Positions 11,605 through 64,000 of a stretch of DNA of 64,000 nt are shown here, piece by piece. The stretch is from positions 806,001-870,000 of the forward strand of contig NC_088867.1 in assembly GCF_032884065.1 (NCBI RefSeq), given 5' to 3'. Positions within the stretch are counted from its first letter, which is position 1. Each line of letters opens with the position of its first letter. The notes below the pieces were generated by a model. The model was not told where the DNA came from, ran no database searches, and worked only from the letters and a program-made list of their open reading frames with translations. Made by a program: the position numbers and the translations under genes. This DNA is from Artemia franciscana (lineage: Eukaryota > Arthropoda > Branchiopoda > Anostraca > Artemiidae).

Positions 11605-11940
11605 TCAAGAAAACTTGAGAGTAGTTTGACAGCCATCGAGACGAAGAAATATTAGACTGAGTATTATATTCGTCAAACTTGGAACTATTTGAAACATTTT
11701 CCAATCTTTCTTACTCTTAGGGAAATTTTTTCCACTAAGACGAATTTTTCTGGGATGCTTTTTTAAAGCAATCTTTATTGACTGCTTAATATCAAGCACT
11801 TTTCCCGAAGGAGGTCTGCCACACGCTACCCAAATTCGAAGCCAAAACTTTGCTGTATTTTTTATAGGTTTAAGCTCTGGGTGGATAATCCATACTGGTT
11901 GCTGAGTATCAATGCGACATCGATCAAGAGGCCCTGCCAT
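11605..11940 (-). pseudogene. LINE endonuclease-RT linker fragment
   Basis: HPELKPIKNTAKFWLRIWVA and CGRPPSGKV match the linker at 525-220. This region joins the endonuclease and RT in the family. The endonuclease itself is missing upstream, which fits 5' truncation. Confidence 0.7.
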
Positions 11941-11949
11941 ACCTTCCGC

Positions 11950-12550
11950 TACACCTAATAATCACTATTGCTGCTACTACTGTTCCCACTGGTACAACTA
12001 CTATTATAATACTAGTGCAATTAAGGCTACATATACAAAGGTGAAACTTTGACAGAATATTGAGGGAGAATTTGAACTAAATCAAAATAAACTATGCGCA
12101 TGATGACTGTCAAAAGGGTATATCTGAAGAATGAATTTGGGTATTAAGATGGAACTTTCAGAGAATACTTAAAGGGGAAGATCAATTGACAAAACCGTAA
12201 TAAATGCATGTCCCTACTAACACTAATACCTCTGCTACTTTAACTAATACTACTACTGCTACAAAACCACTCCAACTGCTACTTCAATTGCAGCAATTTG
12301 TAAGGCTTAGAGGATTAAGGCAAATATGGTTTCAAAAGGGTGTCAAAAGCGCACATCAACAATGTTTTGGAACGGATTACTGTGCCAAGGTGAAACTTCT
12401 GGGGCATCATGAGTTCACTGTTAAATTGACCAAAAGACAATGTGGAGATACTACTACCTCTAATACTACTGCTTCTACTTCTACAACTATTACTCACTGT
12501 TACTACTACTACTAATATTAAAGCTAAGACTACTACTACTAACTCTTACC
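11950..12550 (+). repeat. Dispersed trinucleotide-bearing repeat, copies around 11960-12540
   Basis: Short ACT runs at 11960-12010 and 12440-12535 surround the non-triplet core (GAACTAAATCAAAATAAAC, TGTCAAAAGGGTATATC). Thr-rich open frames here follow from the triplets. Confidence 0.55.
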
Positions 12551-12559
12551 TTAGATCCT

Positions 12560-12968
12560 CCTTAGCCATCAGTGGCTCATAGGGCGTTGACAGCGCCTCT
12601 CCTTTCATCACAAAGCTGTGTCGCAGCAGGGATATCTTCTCCTTGTGGAGTGAGTGAAATGTTGGCCTCTTTCAGGTCCCGATCATACTGCCTTCGCAGT
12701 GTGTTCTTTGATAGGCCTTGTCATTTCTTCCTTCAGGATGTCACTGAGACACTCTTGACACTCTTGACATCGAGACACTCTTGACAGGCATGTGTAGAAT
12801 ATGACCCAAATATGTCCATCTTTGTTTCTTCATAACTTCGGTCACTATGGGCTGATTCGTTTTCAGCCGTATTTCCCTATTAGTAATTTTTTTCATACTA
12901 ACTTTTTTTGAGGATCCTTCAAAAAAAGGAATGAATCTGCTGTTACTATTACTACTATCGAGAAGCAT
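12560..12968 (-). pseudogene. LINE C-terminal fragment (different family)
   Basis: The minus frame reads LKTNQPIVTEVMKKQRWTYL and then GHILHMP. That is the post-RT region of many LINEs (R-x-x-W-x-G-H-x-x-R-M). Downstream, in another frame, YDRDLKEANIS and LCDERRG complete the usual C-terminus. It is a short, frameshifted remnant. Confidence 0.65.
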
Positions 12969-12969
12969 C

Positions 12970-13990
12970 AGTAATGCTTCTCGACCCGTTGTTTGGTGGT
13001 ATTAAGCTGGAAATTTCATCTTGTGTTGAAGGGTATGTTGAAAACAAGACAAACATGTTATAGGCATACTGCTACTAATGCTACTACCGCTACAAGAAAT
13101 ATTGGTACTACACAAGCTAAGGGTATTAAGGTGAAGCTTTCAAGGTATATATAGGCAGATGTCAAACTAAATCAAAACGAACTATGATAATGTAGATTTT
13201 AAGAAGGTTGACAAAGCAGTATCACAATAACGGTCTATATTATTAAGTTAGACCTCCAGGGTAAGTTGTGACGGATTTTGAACTAGCCACAAGACACTTT
13301 TAATATTGCTTCTACGGCTACTGCAACTAATGCCACTAAAGGCATTGAATTGAAAAGTTTAGGGGTAGTCTCAACTGAACAAGAAAACTATACACATGCA
13401 AGTATTAAAAGGGTATATAAGCGGTATCATAGGCAGTGCTGCTCTATCAAAGCTAGTAATATCATTGATATTTTAAAGGATCTAATTTGATTGGAAATTC
13501 AAAGTTCTAGTACCCTTTTTAAGACTCAAAAAGGATTGGAGGGTAATCAGCCCTTATTTGGCACATACTTTATCCAAACACTTCCAATTAAATTGTAATA
13601 TAGCCATGTTGTTCAGAATAGCTGAACGGTCTTGTAACTGTATCTCTAAGGCTAATGTGTACGTCAAGTCTTCACGATTGTGCAATTTGCCAGTATGTAG
13701 AAAAACTAAATGTTGCCTTAAAATGAAATCAAAACGCTTTGTGTTTATGCTGGTTGGCAATAAGATATCTCAGCAATATCCCCAAGAACAACCGAGGATA
13801 TTATGTTCAAACTTTCGGGGCTATTTTTGTTAGTACTTCTGCTCGTAAAATTTAACTAAATCAGAACAGTGTAAGTGTTTCTAAACTGTCAAAGAACATA
13901 GATAGATTTTTTGAGAATGGTATTAAGTTTCATTTTTCATGTTAACTAAAGGAGGTATAAAGCTAAATTAAACACTACTATATGTCTCCA
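12970..13990 (+). repeat. Dispersed trinucleotide-bearing repeat, further degenerate copies
   Basis: Units near 13060-13150, 13300-13450 and 13860-14000 repeat the pattern ACT-run, AAGGTGAAGCTTTCAAGG, AACTAAATCAAAACGAAC and a TATATAAGC-type piece. The region 13440-13830 is closely paralleled at 48390-48660 (GTGCTGCTCTATCA then TAATATCATTGA), so both blocks descend from one larger repeat. Confidence 0.55.
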
Positions 13991-14019
13991 AATTTTTAAA
14001 AGGGTGTATATTTTTAAAA

Positions 14020-15188
14020 TTGTTAAAGAAATTTCTCCAGCAATCAAATAGAAGGCCAAACTTTAATTTTCAGAGAGAAACCGAAAAGGTTTCTTTTTAT
14101 CTTAAAAAGGACGCTAGGATTTTTAATTTCTGTCAGAATGAGCCATCCCACAACATTCTAGGACCACTTGGTCGATACGATCACCCCTGGAAAAAAAAAT
14201 AAAAGACGAATAAACACGCACCCGTGATCGGTCTTCTGGCAAAAGTTACGACGTTCCACATTTTTGCAGATAGGAGAAACTTCTACGGTAGGGTTCTCTG
14301 ATACGCTGAATGCGATAGTGTGATTTTTGTTAAGATCCTATGACTTTTAGGGAGTGCTTCCTCTATTTTCCAAAATAAAGCAAATTTCCTCAGGCTCGTA
14401 ACTTTTGATGAGTAAGACTGAATTTTATGCATATAAAACCAGGGTAAAATTCTAGTTAATTGACTTCTTGCTATCTCGGAAAGGGTTTAGGCTAGGAAAA
14501 TGAATCTTTCAGGGATGGTTCTACAGGCTAAAGAATGTCCCGGGAAGGTATTTTAAAGTACCCACCTTCACTCCTTCTCCCTCTAGAGGGCCCTGAAATT
14601 TCCCTACATGACAGGTCCTATACCTATTGAAATTTTGACAAAACAACGTTTTACCTTAATTTTCAGTTACTAGTTGCTTTTTCTCTGCCTTTAGTTCAGA
14701 AAATGCAATTCCTGTTATTTGAGTAGAATTTTGAGCCATATCAATGTTTTTTTTTCAAAATTCAGGAAATGTATTTGTATATCCTTAAAACTTTATAAAA
14801 TGGAATTGAGCAAAGTTATGAATCTGAAAACAATTTTGATGTACTTCAATTAAGCAGAAGATCTATTTTGCAAGGTTAAACTTTTATAACACACATATTT
14901 TTAAAGGTCATCAAAGGTCAGGGCCCTCTAGAGTAAGAAGGAGTGGAGTTAGTTGCTTCAAAATACCTTCCCGGGACATATTTTAGTCTGTAGATTCATC
15001 CCTGAAAGTTTCATTTTTCCTAACCTAAATCCTTTCTGAGATAGCAAGAAGTCAACTAGAATTTTACCAAAATCAGCGTAAGAAACCAATTGTTTCGATG
15101 TATGTATTAGTATCAAAATTCCGTTTTTTAGAGTTTCGTTTACTATTGAGCCGGGACACTCTTTACTACAGTTCGTTACCACAAACTG
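14020..15188 (+). repeat. Hairpin-ended dispersed repeat, copy 2, with internal foldback
   Basis: It ends with the hairpin CAGTTCG-TTACCA-CAAACTG at 15169-15188. The unit contains TAGGGTTCTCTGATACGCTG near 14290. An internal inverted repeat pairs about 14455-14610 with about 14915-15060 (TCCCGGGAAGGTATTTT against AAAATACCTTCCCGGGA). There is no coding capacity. Confidence 0.65.
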
Positions 15189-15589
15189 TTTTATTTAGAC
15201 AAGATTAAAAAAAAAAAAATTACATCAAGACTTTGAGTGAACTTTGTCACTGAACTCTCTCCAAAAAAATTTAGTAAATAACCCGGAAGTTCATTATTTT
15301 ATGAATGACCCGAGAGTTAATTGTTTTGTTTTGTATAATTAAGTTAGTTTCATTTTTATTACTTTAGTATTTCCACCGATGACGATTGCCGCAAATGTGA
15401 TCGAAATATTTAAACTTTTATTTTACTGTTTTGCTGTTTAAATAAATGGATTTTTCTCTATTTAAATGTTTATTTGCTCGTCATAGGAAGGCAGTGATGT
15501 CTGAGAAAATAGTACCTAATTTGAGGTGTTGCGTCAAAAACAAGTCGTATATACAGGGCAATGAGACCAACCAAGTATACAGCTATTTT

Positions 15590-16860
15590 GTTTTCTTTTT
15601 TTCACTTAATTCATATATTTCAGTTGTATGTAGTTTTTAATAGTGTATATAGTTGTGGATTTTTTTAGAAAAAATCTCTGATCCTGCAATTTACTTTAGA
15701 ACGTAAAATGGTAAAAAAAAAAAATAACAAAAAAACAACAGAAGCTTCATTTCCTGCTACTAAAATGTTGTATGATTGTTTCCTATTATCCTTTCTTGCT
15801 TGAAACAGGTTATCTGCAAAGTTTGAGAAAGATTGGTATATTACAGAATCGCTTGTGTTCACATTCATTTTCTCGTTTTTCTTCTTTTAACTTAATTCAT
15901 TTATTTCAGTTGTATATAGTTTTAGATTTGGAAAAACTGTGATCATGTAATTTTCTTTAGAACATAAAACTGTAAAAAACAAAATAGAAGAGCCATTTCA
16001 TGTAACTAACATATTATGTGATTGTTTCTTATTACCCTTTGTTACTTGAAATAGGCTATCCACAAAGTTCAAGAAAGTTTGTTACATTGTCCAATCGCTT
16101 ATTTTCACATTCATTTTTTTTTCCTTTTTTTCACCCTAGTTCATTCGTTTCAGTTTTATATATTGTGTATATAATTTTAGATTTTGAAAAACTGTGATCC
16201 TGTAATTTGCTTTAGAATATATATAAATCTGTGATCCTGTAGTTTCTTTACGTAAAACGTTACGTTACGTTTGTTTTGTTCAACTAACATGCTGTGGCTG
16301 TTTTTAACTGCGATCCTGTAATTTACTTTATAACGTAAAACAGTAAAAAACAAAACAGAAGACTCATTTCCTGCTCCTAATATGTTATGATTGTTTTATA
16401 TTATCCTTTTTTACTTGAATCAAGTTGCCTAAAAGTTTAAGAAACTTCGTCATATTACCGAATCTTATAGTTTAACATTCATTATTTTTTTTCCTTTTTT
16501 CACCCTAATTCATTCTTTTCAGTTGTTTATAGTTTTATATATAGTGTATATAGTTTTAGATTTTTTTAAAAACTGCGATCCTGTAATTTGCTTTAGAACG
16601 TAAAACAGTAAAAAACAAAACAGAAGACTCATTTCCTGCTACTAACATGGTATGATTGTTTTATATTATCCTTTGCTACTTGAAATAAGTTACCTAAAAG
16701 TTTAAGAAAGTTCGTCATATTACCGAATCTTATATTTTAACATTCATTTTGTTTTCTTTTTTTTCACCCTAATTCATTCTTTTCGGTTGTATATAGTTTT
16801 ATATGTAGTGTATATAGTTTTAGATTTAAAAAAAAACTGCGATCCTGTAATTTTTACATG
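15590..16860. repeat. About 265-bp tandem repeat array, roughly 5 units
   Basis: GATCCTGTAATTT-type landmarks recur at about 15678, 15941, 16195, 16310, 16577 and 16845, giving a unit of 254-268 bases with one short partial unit. Each unit holds GAACGTAAAAC-GTAAAAAAC, TCATTTCCTGCTACTAA, ATTATCCTTT and CACCCTAATTCATTC. It lies just downstream of the stop codon of the CA gene (minus strand), so its 3' UTR may run into it. Confidence 0.8.
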
Positions 16861-17004
16861 TAATCATGTAATTTGTGATGTTGCAATTGGCTTCAGATCT
16901 TTGACACTAATTGACACTAATTGACGCTAAGGCATTGCTTAAGATATTTGCAATAAATAAATATATATGTCAATAAATATTTAAAATAAACAAATATATA
17001 TTTT

Positions 17005-62041
<45,037 letters not shown>

Positions 62042-62560
62042 CTAAAATTATAAATATAATAACAATTGCAATAAAAATTTAGTCGGAGGTCTCATGTAAA
62101 AGTCAGCAAAATTTTGCAAAATCTTTAGTCTTATACCCCTCCCTAAAAACGGGCGAAAAGGGAGTGTATCCTAACAACATAGAACCTGGATGATATTTCC
62201 AGTTCCTAGGATATGCAATAGGTATTTTGCATATAGCTGAGAGACCTTATGTAGATTCAGTATTTCAACAACTTTTGACACAGCTTAGACATTAAGGCCA
62301 ATCACCATCCTGCACTTTCCTTCTTATTGGTGCCCATTCAATAATTAAGATCAGACTCCCCACCCCGTTTCCCCTTGATCTTTTTGCACAGCCAGTTTTG
62401 AGCTATAGGCATTTTTATAGCTAAAATGTTTGTCTTTCCTGGTTCTATCCCTCTTTTCCACGTTTAGGTTTGTACACAACACACGCATACTCAATGCAAA
62501 AATGTTTCGCTATGACGTCATTTTCGGTCTTTTTGGCTTGAATCAGTAGATAGGGGTCAC
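62042..62560. other. Region upstream of the CA gene start, promoter not identified
   Basis: No clear TATA box or initiator can be placed with confidence. The AG directly before the ATG leaves room for an untranslated first exon further right. No coding frame is seen. Confidence 0.3.
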
Positions 62561-63951
62561 TGGGAGTAGTATTACCTTAAAGTGACAATCCCCTCTTTTG
62601 TGAAATATCCTTTTTTGACAACCAATATTCACATGTTTTTTCATTTATTTAGTTCAATGTCTCACTCATCATACCCTGAAAACAAACATTATAAACTTGG
62701 CCGTTCCTTAGGTGTCTCATATACGCCCTTTCGTCAATTTTGGGTGGACATGTTTTCTTTTGGTTTGGTTAAGCATCTCCAACAGCATGCCCAGAAAATT
62801 AGAAAATAATACCCTTATCTCTTCTTAAGATGCTGCACAGACGATTTTTTGACAGTCTAGATGCACACATTGTTATTCAATTTCGTGTTTCATTCCTCTC
62901 AGCTTTCCCTTGGAATTATAACTTAATACCCTATTTCGCTACCGAGAAATTGCGTCTATTCTTTTGACAACCTGAATGCACTTCAGCTTTTTTGATCCAG
63001 TTCAACATTTTTAGTAGTAATAGTAATTACAATAGAATCAGAAGTAGCAGTAGACGCAGCATTGAAAGGAGTAATTGTAGTTACAGTAACAATCACAATA
63101 GTTGAACCATTTGTAGTTGCAAGTGTGGTAGTCGTAAGTAGTTAAAGTGGGAGTCAAAGTCGCAAATAGTTGCAGTGATAGAAAGTCGCAGTCACAAATA
63201 GTCAGAGTCTTAATTAGGTGGAGTTGCTAGTACTTGTAGTGACAGTTACAATCTGGTGAATTTGAAATTAGTCACAGTCAGATTCGCATTTGTAAGTAGT
63301 TGTGGTCGTATTTAATTGCATTCAAAAGTAGTTACATGCAGCTACAGTCACAAGTGGTTAAAGTCACAAGTTGTCGCAGTCATAACTAGTAGCAGCCAAA
63401 AGTAGATGCAATCGAAAGTAATTGCATGCGTTACTGTATATAGCCGCAGTTGCAGCCAAAAGTTGTTGCTGTCAGTGGTCGCTGTCAAAAGTAGTCGCGG
63501 TTGCTGTCCTAGTCGCAGTATCAGTAGCTTTAGGATTAGTAGTCTAAGTAGCAGTAGTAGCTTTAGCAGTAGGTACCTGCTGTCTTTTGGTTGGTCCAAC
63601 ATCCCTCTCAACATATCCTGAAAGTTTCAAATTAATACCCTAAGCATTTCCTGAGATACTACTGATATACCCTTGTATCAACCTGCATGAACATAGTTTT
63701 TTTTACTTAGTTCAATGTTCCTTTCAGCATTCCCTAATAGCTTCAACTTCATACCCCTAGCCTCAGTAATCGTAGCATTAGTTGTAGTATTAGTATTAGC
63801 AGTAGTAGTAGTAGTAGTAGAAGTAGCAATAGTAGGAGTTGTAGTAGTAGTAGTAGTAATAATAGTACTAGTAGTAGTAATAGTAGTAGTAGTAGTAGTA
63901 GCAGTAGAAGTAGTAGTAGTAGCAGTAAAAGTAGTAGTGGTAGTAGTAGTG

Positions 63952-64000
<49 letters not shown>
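62560..64000 (-). repeat. Dispersed trinucleotide-bearing repeat, inverted copy with long (AGT)n tracts
   Basis: CCTTTTTTGACAACC, TTCAATGTCTC and CTGAAAGTTTCAAATTAATA-type blocks are the reverse complements of those near 9650-10050. Degenerate AGT/AGTCGC triplets fill 63000-63560, and a nearly pure (AGT)n run covers 63780-64000, reaching the window edge. Confidence 0.7.

Larger units (their letters stand above)
10080..11940 (-). mobile_element. LINE copy B, 5'-truncated, with (ATT)n-like tail
   Basis: On the minus strand: linker (11940-11605), RT start (about 11403-11119), RT catalytic core (11036-10800), RT thumb (10790-10455), then 3' UTR and an A/T-rich tail near 10120-10140 (AATAATAATTTATTTATA on the plus strand). 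It is the same family as 1-1850 and 26995-29936. Confidence 0.8.

Noticed and set aside
63406..63621. Ser-rich frame near the right edge
   Set aside because: It follows AGT/AGC triplets of the dispersed repeat.

Overview
This window is eukaryotic, TE-rich and AT-rich. It has long introns, four long (TA)n tracts, several non-LTR retrotransposon families, Penelope-like elements and many foldback repeats. There are no operons or ribosome binding sites. The style suggests an invertebrate, most likely an arthropod. A branchiopod crustacean such as Artemia is my guess from general familiarity with such repeats, not something the sequence proves.

I can reconstruct one host gene. It runs on the minus strand from the ATG at 62041 to the stop at 17005. 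It has eight exons (62041-61812, 53645-53419, 47145-47017, 34816-34691, 32541-32367, 25385-25280, 22426-22196, 17172-17005) and a 1,392-base CDS encoding 463 residues over about 45 kb. The predicted product has a signal peptide, an unrecognised N-terminal region of about 125 residues, one EGF-like module on its own phase 1-1 exon, and an alpha-carbonic anhydrase (CA) domain on five exons. All seven exon joins are in phase. The three zinc-binding histidines and the catalytic Thr are present. The proton-shuttle His64 position is Lys, and a Lys and a Phe replace residues next to the catalytic Thr. The usual Trp/Tyr-rich CA N-terminus is missing or lies on an exon I could not find. This EGF-CA fusion is the most interesting item in the window.

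The rest is mobile DNA. From left to right: a LINE with CCHC ORF1 (1-1850, minus); a TIR DNA transposon derivative (1862-4195); a Penelope-like element split by a hairpin-ended repeat (5640-7560); trinucleotide-bearing dispersed repeats (9650-10080, 11950-13450, 47990-48420, 62560-64000); LINE copies at 10055-11940, 12560-12968, 17418-20900, 20860-24950 and 26995-29936; a 2.2-kb palindrome-ended element nested in a LINE (27339-29527); a 265-bp tandem array (15590-16860); a 490-bp tandem array (35510-37170); a second LINE family in two copies (39380-41060); the C-terminal half of the TIR transposon (43530-46410); and a block at 48650-59920 made of four hairpin-ended repeats and an inverted pair of Penelope fragments, including a palindrome of about 3.8 kb. 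Most of these lie inside the introns of the CA gene, so the gene seems to have grown by TE insertion while its exons stayed intact.
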